Positions 18,713 to 30,310 of a stretch of DNA of 64,000 nt are shown here, one piece after another. The notes under the pieces are model-generated. The model was not told the DNA's origin and did no database searches. It saw only the letters and a program-made list of their open reading frames with translations. Both the position numbers and the translations under genes were made by a program. This stretch comes from Prorocentrum cordatum (Eukaryota > Sar > Dinophyceae > Prorocentrales > Prorocentraceae). Where the stretch lies: the NCBI GenBank assembly GCA_963575745.1, contig CAUYUJ010003003.1, positions 459,041-523,040 on the forward strand. Direction: 5' to 3'. Position 1 is the first letter of the stretch; every line of letters begins with the position of its first letter.

Positions 18713-19109
18713 TTATCTTCTTCGATTTCCGCTCCGCCCTTCCATACTAGAAACGGCGCGCTCCCTCTGCATCCCGTAGGACCTTGTATCCCTTATAATG
18801 CAGTGCTTATGCCACTTGAGATCCTCGGACCGCCGCCGAAGTTTAGGAACCTCGGCTGCGCCGAGGGGGCGTCCTCTTGCATCCCAGGGCGCCAGATGCA
18901 TTCTCTGAGGCCAAACGAGTACAGGCGAAGACTCTAAGACCGCGGGCCGCCTTCCCTCCTCATCTCCCCCTTTCGCGCCGTCCTCTCCGCGTTCCATCGC
19001 GGCTCCTGGCCACTCTTGCCGAACGCGTGCCCGCACCCTCCCCGACCCCTCGGGCCAGGCTCAGCGGTGAGGCATCGTGGACCGAAGCTCTCTTTCCAGA
19101 GTTGAGCAC
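18713..19109. other. No recognised gene
   Basis: Open frames on both strands, without domain or splice context. The sequence becomes C-rich toward 19060. Confidence 0.4.
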
Positions 19110-19335
19110 GGACCGACCGTCTCGGCATTCCTCTAGGCCTACCACGGAATGCTCTTAAAACCCATAAATGCTCCAAGAAGAAAAACAGTGTTCTTAGAAC
19201 ATAAGCCCGATGTGTTGAAACAAGGCAGTCCCAGCCAGAAATGTTCTAAGAACAAACTGTGGAAACCACACGACGTTATTAGAACATTGTTTGGCAGGCC
19301 GATAGGCAAGCCAGGACGCTTCGCCACTGCTTGAC
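19110..19335 (+). mobile_element. GTTCTTAGAAC-rich dispersed element, copy b
   Basis: Complete-looking copy: ggaccgaccgtctcggcatt, ctaggcctaccacgg, cccataaatgctcc, gtgttcttagaacataagcc, cgatgtgttgaaacaaggc, ccagccagaaatgttctaag, gtggaaaccacacg, ttagaacattg, ggcaggccgatagg, gacgcttcgccactgcttga. Confidence 0.85.
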
Positions 19336-19534
19336 AGAGAGCTTGGCCGCAAAACCTCTTCGGGCCCCGGCTCAGCGTCTGGGAGGGACAAGGTGAAGAG
19401 AGATGCATCGGGAGGAGAAGCTTCCCACGAGCGCACTGCCCCACCACGGGGAGGAGTGGCGTTTGAGGGCAATGGCTAAATCCACACCCAGTGCGTCTAA
19501 GAGTTTGTTCAGTGTCCACCACAAGGGGGAAGAC

Positions 19535-19845
19535 CCTGAGGGGGGTGTGAATTCGATCCGCTGGTGCATCGACTTTCCGAAAAACGATGCCCCCCGCGCG
19601 CCCCGATTGTCGACACCTCTCGGTTCCGGCGGCGGCCGGAGACCTCGTCTTGCATCGATGTTCTGCGGTTCGATGCGCCAACGGACCGAACTCACCCCCC
19701 CTCCTGTGGCACCACCCCCCCTTACGAGGTCCCGATGTTGGGCTCTCTTCCACAGAAACCAGAATCTGGAGGCGCACTGGATACTCGGATCAAAAATCTG
19801 GCCCCCAAAGGCTCGACATGTTATCCCTATCCAGTGCGCCTCGGC
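19535..19845. repeat. Inverted repeats, possible MITE remnants
   Basis: ggggggtgtgaattcgatcc..tggtgcatcgac pairs with gatgcgccaacggaccgaac..tcacccccc at 19670-19702. A second pair is ggcgcactggata (19772) / tatccagtgcgcc (19828). Confidence 0.55.
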
Positions 19846-20371
19846 CTCGCGGCACCGATTCCCCAGCAAGTCCAAGACGCCCTGGATGTATCGAAGCACT
19901 GCCCGCAGCGTGCAGCACCCGCTCCGAGCACAAAAACAAAAAAACAGCAAGCGAGCGCGCCAGGGAAAAAGGTCCCGCGCCCGTCCCAGAAATCCGCGCA
20001 TCTTGCAGTGCGCGTGGTTCTTCAATGGGCCCTGGAGGCGACAGGGCCGCGTGTGCTACTGGTTCTGTTCTGCCGTTAGCTTGCGGGCTCCGACGCCGGT
20101 TTGGTTGCTGGCTCCGTCGCCGTTTCTTTTTCTGGTTCCGGCTCCGTTTCCAGTCCACGAGCCGTTCTTGTTGCCGTTTCGGGTCGCCGTTCTTGTTGTC
20201 GTTTTCATGTTCGAGGAACCCTTTTCCGGAAGCGGTGGAATTATCCCGGCAAAGCAACCTAACAGCGATGTGTAGAAGCATATCTGGAAGCATATCCCTT
20301 AAGATTCGGATGAGAATCCAGTTGTAGAATTCTGCTGTTCTCGCAGTCGTAATCGCATTCGCGATGACAGT
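19846..20371. other. No recognised gene
   Basis: Contains ggttccggctccg-type degenerate repeats near 20090-20180. No supported exon. Confidence 0.4.
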
Positions 20372-21592
20372 CGCAGTGGCAACGGCAGTCGCAGTCACAG
20401 CCTCAGCCTCAGCCTGCCTCAGCCTCAGCCTCAGCCTGCCTCAGCCTCAGCCTCAGCCTCAGCCTCAGCCTGCTTCAGCCTCAGCCTCAGTCTGCCTTCA
20501 GCCTCGGCCTCAGCCTCAGCCTGCCTCAGCCTCAGCCTGCATCAGCCTCAGCCTCAGCCTCAGCCTGCATCAGCATCAGCCTGCCTCAGCCTCAGCCTCA
20601 GCCTGCCTCAGCCTCAGCCTCAGCCTGCTTCAGCCTCAGCCTCAGTCTGCCTTCAGCCTCGGCCTCAGCCTCAGCCTGCCTCAGCCTCAGCCTGCATCAG
20701 CCTCAGCCTCAGCCTCAGCCTGCCTCAGCATCAGCCTGCCTCAGCCTCAGCCTCAGCCTGCCTCAGCCTCAGCCTCAGCCTCAGCCTCAGCCTCAGCCTC
20801 AGCCTCAGCCTCAGCCTCAGCCTCAGCCTCAGCCTGCAGCCAGCCTGCCTCAGCCTCAGCCTCAGCCTGCAGCCTCAGCCTCAGCCTGCTTCAGCCTCAG
20901 CCTCAGTCTGCCTTCAGCCTCGGCCTCAGCCTCAGCCTGCCTCAGCCTCAGCCTGCATCAGCCTCAGCCTCAGCCTCAGCCTGCCTCAGCATCAGCCTGC
21001 CTCAGCCTCAGCCTCAGCCTCAGCCTGCCTCAGCCTCAGCCTCAGCCTGCTTCAGCCTCAGCCTCAGTCTGCCTTCAGCCTCGGCCTCAGCCTCAGCCTG
21101 CAGCCTCAGCCTGCAGCCTCAGCCTCAGCCTGCAGCCTCAGCCCTCAGCCTCAGCCTCAGCCTGCCTCAGCCTCAGCCTGCCTCAGCCTCAGCCTCAGCC
21201 TGCTTCAGCCTCAGCCTCAGTCTGCCTTCAGCCTCGGCCTCAGCCTCAGCCTGCCTCAGCCTCAGCCTGCATCAGCCTCAGCCTCAGCCTCAGCCTCAGC
21301 CTGCCTCAGCCTCAGCCTGCCTCAGCCTCAGCCTCAGCCTGCCTCAGCCTCAGCCTCAGCCTCAGCCTGCCTCAGCCTCAGCCTCAGTCTGCCTTCAGCC
21401 TCGGCCTCAGCCTGCCTCAGCCTCAGCCTGCCTCAGCCAGCTCAGCCTCAGCCTGCCTCAGCCTCAGCCTCAGCCTCAGCCTGCCTCTGCCTCAGTCTCA
21501 GCCTGCCTGCAGCCTCGGCCTCAGTCTGCCTTCAGCCTCGGCCTCAGCCTCAGCCTGCCTCAGCCTCAGCCTCAGCCTGCCTCAGCATTCAA
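20372..21592. repeat. 1.2-kb CAGCCT hexamer satellite
   Basis: CAGCCT/TCAGCC units with regular CTGCCTCAG and CTTCAGCCT variants. A higher-order block (cagtctgccttcagcctcgg) recurs at least six times. A related tract in the opposite orientation lies at 52640-52765. The 411-codon Ser/Ala/Leu/Gln frame is a repeat artefact. Confidence 0.97.
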
Positions 21593-21925
21593 AATGTAGC
21601 CCGGGAATGCAGTTCTGGGAACTCGAAGACCACGAAGTGGCCTACAATTGGCTCCGGGCATTCAAAATGTGGCCCGGGAATGGAGTTCTGGGAACTCCAA
21701 GAACACGAAGTGGCCTACAGTTAGCTCCGGGCATCCAAAATGTGGCCTGGGAATGGAGTTCTGGGAAGTCGAAGAGCACGAAGTGGCCTACAGTTGGCTC
21801 CGGGCATTCAAAATGTAGCCTGGGAATGGAGTTCTGGGAAGTCGAAGAGCACGAAGTGGCCGACAATTGGCTCCGGGCATTCAAAATGTGGCCCGGGAAT
21901 GGAGTTCTGGGAGGTCGAAGTGTGT
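21593..21925. repeat. 73-bp tandem repeat, about 4.5 copies
   Basis: Each unit contains gggaatggagttctgggaa, cgaagagcacgaagtggcc, tacagttggctccgggc and attcaaaatgtggcc. Equivalent positions at 21601, 21674, 21747, 21820 and 21893 give an exact 73-bp spacing. Confidence 0.97.
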
Positions 21926-22600
21926 GACTGTTTGCTTAAAACGAGCCCGGCCCTCGCCTGTCCGGCTCCCGCCCAGACCCCCCTGGGGAGTCATCAGATG
22001 CTCTCTTGTGACCCCATTAGAAACCTATCAGTCTTCGCTGTTAGGTAAAAACGGCGCTACCGTGTTGCGGGGCCCAGGGCCCACTGAGGTGTAGTTCCAC
22101 CAGCCCTCTGCGCGTAGGTGATTTAGCGAGTGTTGTCTTTTCTCTGCCCAATAGCCCGTCTTCCCCTGCTCGGGAGAAGGGTTTACCACTGCCCCCTGTC
22201 AGTATGCACCCCCTCCACAAGGCGACCGGCAGCCAACGAGGAACAATGAAGATCCCACGGACGGGAGGCCCCCCCCACCACCATCCCTGCCAACCAAACA
22301 ATACAAAGCACACTCTGGGGAAACGTCTGGAGCCAGGTCCGTGAGGCCCGCGAGCACGTCTGACTGTCTGTTGGCAGGGACGGCGGGGGTGTCAGCAAGT
22401 TGCCTGCTGCGCGCAGGGCTATCACCCTTGACAAACACAATGCAACATGCACCTCGCAGCTGAATCTGGATCTGAATCTGGATCCCGCGATCACTGTCAA
22501 ATGGTAGCGTACGGCCTGCTGCTCGCAGACACACTAGAAACAATGATGGGCATTGGTTTTCGACATGGATGGTGGGGATCGACATGTTTCCCGATATGTG
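21926..22600. other. No recognised gene; dispersed-repeat traces
   Basis: Holds an accagccctctgcgcgtaggtg segment (22097-22120) of the family also seen near 10855, 25275 and 32040. No supported exon. Confidence 0.4.
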
Positions 22601-22860
22601 CTGTCACGTGCGCAGGCGCACTTGACACACTCTGCACGTGCCCCGAACGTGGCGCACTTAGCGCGGCTCGAGTATGTAGCACACCTGGCGCACGCGGAGG
22701 CACGTGGCGCATCTGGCGCACCAGGCGTGCCTGGCACGCTCGGGCCCAAAGGTGCCTTGCGCGCGTGGCGCGCCTGGCACGCGTGGCGCACCTCGAACGA
22801 ACGTCGCGCACATGGGCTCGATGTTGGTTCCCAGTAGCTGCCCATCCAGAGACGACCGCT
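22600..22860. repeat. GGCGCACCTGGC-type minisatellite, array 1
   Basis: Degenerate 9- to 12-bp units (ggcgcacctggcgc, gtggcgcatctggcgc). One frame looks collagen-like (GAPGVPGTLGPKG) because of the unit length. A second array lies at 23318-23450. Confidence 0.6.
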
Positions 22861-23317
22861 GAACATGCTGAGCCTCGGGTGTTGCTTCTGTGCTGGGAGG
22901 GCGGTTGGCAGTGAGCTAGACGGCTTGCTATCTAGGAAGATGTCTGGATCACTTTTCCTGATTAATATACATCTCTCCCCCATCTGGCCGGCGGACTACC
23001 CGGAACCTTGACGACCCCATGAGGGCCACCCCCCCACCATCCCTATCAAAAAACAATACAAGCACACCCTGCCTCCACATTTGGAGCATACGCGGCCGCC
23101 CCGCGACCAATTTACATTGGTTTTTTAAAGGGACGGCTGGGGTGCCAGCAGATCCTACCTGCCTTCTGGGCGCAGGTGGTCGACCGACTGGTGTGATACA
23201 TCATTGGCTGCTACCTTTGAGCCTTGCTGTTTCCGATGACATTTCGAAACCTCCACATGATATGGCTCCAAAATTGGCTAAGAAAGCTCAAAGCCGGGCC
23301 AACGAGCCCTTATTGGT

Positions 23318-23450
23318 TCCCAGTGGCTGGCGCACCTGGCGCGGCTGGAGCACGTGGAACACTGGGCGCACGTGGAGCACGTGTCGCACCTGGCGCGACT
23401 GGCACGCTTGGGCCTCCAGGGTCTGGTGCATCTGGAACCCGTGGCGTCTG
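23318..23450. repeat. GGCGCACCTGGC-type minisatellite, array 2
   Basis: Same unit type as 22600-22860, preceded in both cases by tggttcccagt. A GxY frame (GAPGAAGARGTLGARGAR) runs through it. Confidence 0.6.
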
Positions 23451-23614
23451 CAGCGTTCTTACGCGGTATGCTGATTCAAGGGTGTTACGTATGTGTTGGG
23501 AGGGCGGGTGGGAGTGAGCAAGCCGGCTGGCGGGGGCGGGTGGGAAGCTTGACCCCTCCCCCTACCCCGTCCCATGGGCCTGGGAGGGGGGGGCGCGGGT
23601 AGTTAGAGGGTCGA

Positions 23615-24140
23615 AGATGGCAAGATGGCTCCGGGAGGGCCTCAGAGGCCTAAGGCCCAAGATGGCATCCAAGAGGGCTCAAGATAGCTCAAAGATAGTT
23701 CAAGATGGCTCAAGATAACTTGCGGCACGCATCCCAGAGGCCTGAAGACTGCCGCAAGACGGTTTCAAGTGCCCTCCGAGCCCCAAGGACCCCCCCAAGA
23801 GGCACAAATTGTCCAAAACCTGACGAACATTGACGATGTTTGCCTTCTCGCCCTTTCGCTTCCCATGGGCCTCGGAGGCCTCAGGATGGTCCAAAGATAG
23901 CCCAAGAGAGCACCAAGAGGGACCTCAAAGGGCTCCAAGACGGACCCAAGAGCGCCCAAGAGCGCCCCAAGGGCGCCCCAAGACGGCCCCATGACGCCAT
24001 TTTTGAGCATCCGAGGGGAGGGGGGGGGCTGGATTTCTGACCCCCCTTTTTGAACAATGGAATCTAACATTGCCTCAAGAGGCCTCCCCAAAGTGCACCA
24101 AGTGTCCCGCGAGGGCCCCACCAAAGAGCCAAGATGGCTC
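23615..24140. repeat. CAAGATGGCTC / CCCCAAGA degenerate repeats
   Basis: Irregular repetition of caagatggctc, ggcctcagaggcc and gcgccccaag units. A related stretch lies at 25320-25465. No gene. Confidence 0.6.
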
Positions 24141-24512
24141 CAAGAGACCTCCGAGAAATCACTTCCAAAAGGCGGTTGTTACACTGCTGTGTCTGTGTAG
24201 TTAATGTTTGTGTAGTTCATACTTGCGTTAGTTTTTCTGTGCATGTCCTAGAAAGGACTCCAACGGGGCTTTCTGTTTGTGCACTGTGCTCGCCCTCGGC
24301 TCAGCGGACGACGAAGGTTTCAAAACAAACTGCTTCGCCGTCGGTCACAGCCGCCCCAAGGCGGCTGGAATGTTTCATGCCCGCCGCGGAGGCACCCCGG
24401 GGCAGAAAGCTCCCTCGCTACCCCTGCACAAGCGCCCCCGATGGCGAGACCGTTTGGGTTGCACCGTCAGCGCCGGTGGAACGCTGGAGCGGGCGGCCGT
24501 CAGTGCAGCAGT

Positions 24513-24580
24513 CCTCCTCCTCCTCCTCCTCCTCCGCCTCCTCCTCCTCCTCCTCCTCCTCCTCCTCCTCCTCCTCCTCT
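24513..24580. repeat. (TCC)n microsatellite
   Basis: Nearly uninterrupted TCC tract. Confidence 0.95.
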
Positions 24581-24802
24581 ACGTCCCCCGATCGATCGAT
24601 CCTTCTCCTCTTCGCCGTCCGCTGCTGCACCGTCCGCGCCGGTGGTCGAGGCGCCGCCCCCCTGGCCGGCCGCAGGCTCTGCGTCGTCCGTGGCCGGGGG
24701 GGCCTCCTCGCCCGGTGCCCCTGCTGCCGGCGCCTCGTCGCCGGGGGCCTCGGGCTCGGCCACGGGCTCGTCTGTGGCATCGCCCGGCGCCTCTCACGAG
24801 TA
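24581..24802 (+). CDS. Possible Ala/Ser/Pro-rich C-terminal exon
   Basis: Plus frame: RPPIDRSFSSSPSAAAPSAP, VVEAPPPWPAAGSASSVAGG and ASSPGAPAAGASSPGASGSA, ending SPGASHE and TAG at 24800-24802. Low complexity, and the opposite strand is also open, so this is weak evidence for a gene. Confidence 0.2.
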
Positions 24803-25690
24803 GGGAGCCCACAAAGGACGTACGCGCCCAGCTATGTACATGAACACGGCCCCTCGATTCGCGAGACCCGCCGCGTTATACGAACATTTGTGCAATGCGT
24901 GCTCTCGAAACCAGCGTGGATTCATGTACATGTACGTCCTTGTTTCGCTCCTGAACGAGCAACGGACATCTCGACACACGTGCTCTCGAGGCGCAGAATC
25001 CGGGACGCTGCTCCCGTGGATGCGCGGCCGCATGGGCACGCTTCGCGCGGCGCAGCCGCGAAAAAACGGCCCGAATCCACGGGGTCGCCGCCCAAGGGCC
25101 TCGCCCGCGAGGCCGTGGATACGGATATACCCAGAGCCCCGACGGCCCTGAGGCATAGGCCTGGCATGGCACCCGGAAGCCGAAAATGTAGTGACAAAAT
25201 GATAGGTCGTGATTTCTTCAAGACGCAAGGGGGTCTGGCTCCTCCAGACTTCATATGGTAATGAGAAGACTGATAATAATCCCACCAGCCCTTTGGGAGA
25301 CAGGTGGTCTAAGGATGGTCTCCTATCTCTTCCAGATGACCAGAGCGGCCTCAGAGAGCCCAAGATGACCTCCAAGATGGCTCAAATAGCCCAAGCTGGC
25401 TCAAAATGGCTCCCAAGATGCTCAAAACAGCCCTAAGACCGCTCCAAGACAGCTCGAGATGGCCACGGATCCTCACGAGCCTCCCTCGCTGTTAGACTAC
25501 TCGTGTCTATTCCTCTCTCCCCCCGTCAACTCTCATGGGCATCGTTTCTGGATGGGCAGTGGGGATTTTTTTGTCGCAACCGCAAGCGAACGCGCAGGCG
25601 GCGAGTAAAAGGTCCGAGCGGGCCGCTCAAGAGGCGGTGGGGATACGCGCAGCGTCAATAAACGGAGTAAGGGGGCCGAACGGTCATTCA
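24803..25690. other. No recognised gene
   Basis: Contains an atgtacatgaa/ttcatgtacatg inversion (24836-24930), an aatcccaccagccctttggg repeat trace (25279-25298) and a caagatggctc stretch. No exon supported. Confidence 0.4.
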
Positions 25691-25990
25691 TTGTCCCAGG
25701 GACCGCGGCTCTAGTGGGGATCCGTGGTGAGGATTCGGCCCAGCGCGCGACCCAGCCCGCGACCAAGCCCGCGACCCACCTGCGACCCACCCCGTGACCC
25801 GTCCGCGACCCACCCGCGACCCACCCGCGACCCACCCCGCGACCCAAAATGCGACCCACCCCGCGACCCACCCCGTGACCCACCCCGCGACCCACCCCGC
25901 GACCCACCCCGCGACCCACCCCGCGACCCACCCCGCGACCCACCCGCGACCCACCCGCGACCCACCCGCGAATACTACCCCGCGACCCAC
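25676..25990. repeat. CGCGACCCAC satellite, second array
   Basis: Preceded by gccgaacggtcattcattgt and ggggatccgtggtgaggatt, then GCGACCCACC units from about 25738 to 25985 in the same orientation as 9196-10075. Confidence 0.93.
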
Positions 25991-26204
25991 CCGCGAATAC
26001 TAATATGATCGTACTACGGGTAAGATTCATCGTGCTACCAATCACCCGTAACACCCCGCAGTTGCGGATAAGAGTGAGGGAGCTGCGAGGACGTCCTCAG
26101 TCTGCGAGGCTCTGGAGAAGCCCGCCGCAGGCGCCTAACTTTAACAACTTCTGCATTGAGCCCGCCGCAAGCGCCGATTTTTTCGTTAAAACCTTGAGGG
26201 TGGA

Positions 26205-26595
26205 TGGCGGGGTGGGTCGCGGGTGGGTCGCTGGTGGGTCGCGGGCTGGGTCGCGGGTGGGTCGCGGGAGGGTCGGGCATGGGGCGCGGGTGGGTCGCGG
26301 GGTAGATCGCGGCGGGTCGCGGGTGGGTCGCGGGGTGGGTCGCGGGTGGGTCGCGGGGTGGGTCGCGGGGTGGGTCGCGGGTGGGTCGCGGGGTGGGTCG
26401 CGGGGGGGGTCGCGGGGTGGGTCGCGGGGTGGGTCGCGGGTGGGTCGCGGGTGGGTCTCAGGCGGGTCACAGGCTGGGTCGCGGGTAGGTCGCGGGTGGG
26501 TCGCGGGCTTGGTCGCGGGGTGGGTCATGAGGTGGGTCGCGGGGTTGGTCGCGGGGTGGGTCGCGGGGTGGGTCGCGGGGTGGGTCGCAGGGGGG
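26205..26595. repeat. GTGGGTCGCG satellite, inverted array
   Basis: Reverse complement of the unit at 25738-25985, so the two arrays face each other across about 215 bp of non-repetitive DNA. Confidence 0.93.
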
Positions 26596-26606
26596 ACGAC
26601 GACAAC

Positions 26607-26681
<75 letters not shown>

Positions 26682-26716
26682 AAAGCAGCAACAACAACAA
26701 CAACAACAACAATAAT

Positions 26717-26754
<38 letters not shown>

Positions 26755-26816
26755 ACAACAAACAACAAACAACAAACAACAAACAACAAACAACAAACAA
26801 CAACACCAACACCACC

Positions 26817-26860
<44 letters not shown>

Positions 26861-26930
26861 CGACAGCACCATCACCAACAACAACAACAACAACACCAAC
26901 AACACCAACAATAACAACAACTATCATTTT
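26607..26930. repeat. (CAG/CAA)n microsatellite
   Basis: CAACAG units, then CAACAA with AAACAAC and ACACCAA variants, ending tatcattttaagactgttcg; the same exit sequence follows the CAA tract at 28250. Confidence 0.95.
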
Positions 26931-27164
26931 AAGACTGTTCGCTCTTACTTGCCCGCGTGCCATGTAACGTGTATACCCACGCCCTCGATACCCGCCCCCT
27001 TCGTCTTCGAGCGTACCCCCTTCTGGGGGGATTGTTTCTTTTTGCAGGGGCGGGCGGGCTTAGACAAGCGGGCGTGAACGGGCGGGGAATTATTCGGAGG
27101 ATGGGGCACGCATCTCTTTGCCTACCATTGGAATTAGCGCGGGCCCTGCAAGAAGAGGAAGGGG

Positions 27165-27440
27165 GAGAACGAGGGAGAGTGGGAGGAAGGGAGGGGGAGG
27201 GACGAGGCTAAAGGGGAACACGCCAGGAGAGAGGGGGCGAGGAGGGGGGGGGGGACGATTGGAGATAGAGAGACAGAGGAGGGAGGAAGGAGGCTGGAGA
27301 GGGGAGGGCGAAGAGAGGAGGGAGGAGGGTTATGGGAGGAGGGTGAGGGGAGAGAGGAAGAGGGAGGAGGAGGGTGGATATGAGGGAGAGGGGAGGGAGG
27401 AGGGAGGTTGGATGGGGAGGAAGGGGCAGGAGGGTAAGAG
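27165..27440. repeat. Purine-rich GGGAGGA tract
   Basis: Almost pure A/G strand with irregular gggagg units. Strand-asymmetric; no gene. Confidence 0.85.
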
Positions 27441-27935
27441 TGTGAACGTTCGAGGAAGTCCTAGGCGAGGGCGTATTCCTCAAGGGAGAGTTGGGCGGGA
27501 ACGGGGGTCCCGAGTACATTGTCGGACGTCTCAAGCGGGAGCGCCGGTCGGGCGGGCGGACCCTGACGGGCGGGTCGGGCGGGCGGGACATTCAAACGGG
27601 ATGTTTGCGTAAATTGCGAGGAAGTATTAAGCGAGAGCGCGATTCCTAAGTAAATTGCAAGGGCGTCCTTGGCGCGAGCGAGGTTCCTGACCGTCGAGAA
27701 CGCGATGCTGCAATAAATTGCGAGGAAGTCCGAAGCGAGAGCGCCATTCCTGAGTAAATTATGCGGAAGTCTCGGGCGGGAGCAGGGGTCCTGATTCAGG
27801 AAGTCTCAAGCGGGAGCGCCGCTTCTGAGTAAAATGTAAAAAAAGTCTGAAGCGGGAGCGCCATTCCAGAGCAAATTTTGAGGAAGTCTCACGCGGGAGC
27901 GGGGGTCCTGAGTAAATTGTGAAGAATTCTCAAGC
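27440..27935. repeat. Degenerate minisatellite of about 43 bp, array 1
   Basis: Units of the form gcgaggaagtctcaagcg, ggagcgccattcctgag, taaattg repeat with heavy divergence and some deletions. A second array lies at 28835-29050. Confidence 0.75.
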
Positions 27936-28116
27936 GAGAGCCGTTGTTGTTGTAGTCCGGGGCCCAACAACGCAATCTGAAACGCAACGCTTTCCCTGTC
28001 AAAAAACAGAGTGCGAGCCCCGGAGGCAGCACTTCAATTGAAAAAAACAATGGGCACCGGACAGGGGGGATCAATAATAATTATTCTTCAGAAGTGAGAG
28101 TTCAGCAACAACAACA
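27880..28116. repeat. Near-identical direct repeat, copy 1 (copy 2 at 28998-29233)
   Basis: From gaggaagtctcacgcgggag through gtagtccggggcccaacaac and cttcaattgaaaaa to ttcagcaacaac, the two copies differ by a few substitutions and one A-run indel over about 236 bp. They are 1,118 bp apart and both lead into CAA microsatellites. Confidence 0.93.
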
Positions 28117-28186
28117 ACAGCAACAACAACAAGAACAACGCCAACAAGAACGCCAACAACAACGCCAACAACAACAACACCAACAA

Positions 28187-28218
<32 letters not shown>

Positions 28219-28248
28219 CCAACAGCAACAACAACAACAACAACAATA
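28104..28248. repeat. (CAA)n microsatellite
   Basis: CAA tract with CGCCAA, GAACAA and CACCAA variants. Confidence 0.95.
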
Positions 28249-28997
28249 ATTTCAAGACCGTTCGCCCTTATATGCTCGAGTGTTCAATAACGCGTGTTCC
28301 CCAAACCCTCGATACCCGCCCTCTTCGTCTTCAATCGAACCCATTTTGGGGGGGAGTACCTTTCTTCCCTGCAGGCCGGGCCCCGGCAAGCGGCGGGGCG
28401 GCTGCGGACCGTCGGCCTGGACAGCGGCAGCGCTGATCGGCGGGGCGGCCGCGGACCGTCGACCCGACCCGAAGAGGGACGGACAGGGGACCGACCACGA
28501 CGACGACGACGACGACGACGACGACGTCGACGGCGACGGCGACGACGGCGAGCGAAAGCGAGAGGGAGAGATAACGAGAGCAGGGCCACGAAGGGCACGA
28601 AGTAGGCCACGAAGGGCGACAGCGGGGACAAGAAGGGAATGTGTGAGCGCGAACGATCGGGGGCCACGAAGTGCAGATAATGCGGGGCCACAGAAGGCAA
28701 CTATGGGGCCACTGAGGATAGCAACTGGGCCACGTAGGACAGTGAGGGGGACACAAACAGCGACAGCGGGGCCACGAAGGGCATGCACATGGGGCCACAA
28801 TGGGCGCGACTCCTGGGTGCCTGGGTGTCGGGAGCGCGGCGCTTGGGCAAATTGCAAGAAATTCCAACGCAAGGCCATTCTTCAGTAAGTTGCAAGCAAG
28901 TCTCCAGCGAGAGCGCGACTCCAGAGCGCCGGAAGAGCGATTCCTCAATAAATTGCAAAGAAATCAAAAGCGAGAGCGCGATTCCTGAATAACATGC

Positions 28998-29247
28998 GAG
29001 GAAGTCTCACGCGGGAGCGGGGGTCCTGAGTAAATTGTGAAGAATTCTCAAGCGAGAGCCGTTGATGTTGTAGTCCGGGGCCCAACAACGCAATCTGAAA
29101 CGCAACGCTTTCCCTGTCAAAAAACAGAGTGCGAGCCCCAGAGGCAGCACTTCAATTGAAAAAACAATGGGCACCGGACAGGGGGGATCAATAATAATGA
29201 TTCTTCAGAAGTGAGAGTTCAGCAACAACAACAACAACAGCAACAGC

Positions 29248-29283
<36 letters not shown>

Positions 29284-29285
29284 CA
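28998..29285. repeat. Direct repeat copy 2 plus (CAA)n
   Basis: Copy 2 of the 27880 repeat (28998-29233), followed by CAA units to about 29283 and tcatttaagactgggg. Confidence 0.93.
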
Positions 29286-29687
29286 TTTAAGACTGGGGAC
29301 ATTCCGTTCTCACCAGTGCCAGGGTTTTCCTAGGAGGCGGGCAATACCCCCACTTTGTGGGGGGGCCGGTTCAAGCTCTACCAAATTTCCATACGACTCT
29401 TCGCCACCACCCACACCCAGCTCCCCGCCCTATGACGTTCGGACACTTCACTTCGTGGCATGCGGACGACCGTGGCTACTATTCAGGGCCCCGCGGCCGA
29501 CGACGACGGCGTGCGCGCGCGAAGAAAAAACGAATGTGTCCAATATGGTATTATTTGACAGGGATGATGGCCCTGGCATGCGCGCAACCGTTGTTGCAGA
29601 AGTTCGAAGCACGTGAAAAAGTTGCTCGCAAGAGCCCGTTTGACAGAAATGTTGAAAAAATATTGGGTTTCCTCAGAAATCCGCAAG

Positions 29688-29806
29688 AGCGCGCAAGATG
29701 AATTTTTGAAACTTTTTTTTGAAAAACCATTGGGTTTTTCATGTTTTTATGTTAAAATCGCTACGAAAACTAAGGTTTTGGAAGGATTTCATCTTGCGCG
29801 CGCGAG
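29688..29806. repeat. AT-rich hairpin with GCGCGCAAGATGAA ends
   Basis: gcgcgcaagatgaat (29688) is mirrored by atttcatcttgcgcgcgc (29785-29803) around a T-rich loop of about 85 bp. Confidence 0.6.
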
Positions 29807-30052
29807 TGTGCACTTCGTGTCATTTTTTCAAAGGATTCTTGAAGTTTGGTTATGTTAGAACAAGAAATTTCATTTTATAGTGTTTTTTGCAAGGGAAAGC
29901 GGGCGTCAACAAAACAACCGGATCCGGACACCCACGTTTTGCCTGAGACTTCCTCACGAAAATGATGAAAATGTGGCTGCGGCCTAGGCGCGGCGAGGGG
30001 GGCGCGCACCAGGGGTCCCAACAATAATTATTCTTTAGAATAAATAATGTTC

Positions 30053-30190
30053 AACAACAACATCAAAAACAACAACAACACCAACAACAACAACAACAAC
30101 AACAACACCAACAACACCAACACCAACACCAACACCAACACCAACACCAACACCAACACCAACACCAACACCAACACCAACACCAACACC

Positions 30191-30222
<32 letters not shown>

Positions 30223-30310
30223 CGACGCAACAAGCATAATCCTCACCACGGATCCCCACTAGAGCCACGCACCCAGGGACAATGAATGACCGTTCGGCCC
30301 CCTCACCCTG
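30053..30310. repeat. CAA/CACCAA microsatellite plus GAATGACCGTTCGG module
   Basis: CAA and CACCAA units (30053-30222) lead into ataatcctcaccacggatcc, ccactagagcc and gacaatgaatgaccgttcgg. This is the reverse complement of the module at 25676-25730 and partly of 9129-9155, always beside a CAA/TTG tract or a CGCGACCCAC array. Confidence 0.85.

Noticed and set aside
20372-21592. 411-codon open frame rich in Ser/Ala/Leu/Gln
   Set aside because: It is the translation of the CAGCCT hexamer satellite; every frame of such an array is open and no unique sequence is encoded.
22600-23450. Collagen-like Gly-X-Y protein
   Set aside because: The pattern arises from a degenerate 9- to 12-bp minisatellite, is short, and other frames are equally open.
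26467-26963. Valine/leucine/cysteine-rich hydrophobic frame suggesting a membrane protein
   Set aside because: It is the reverse translation of the CAA/CAG microsatellite.
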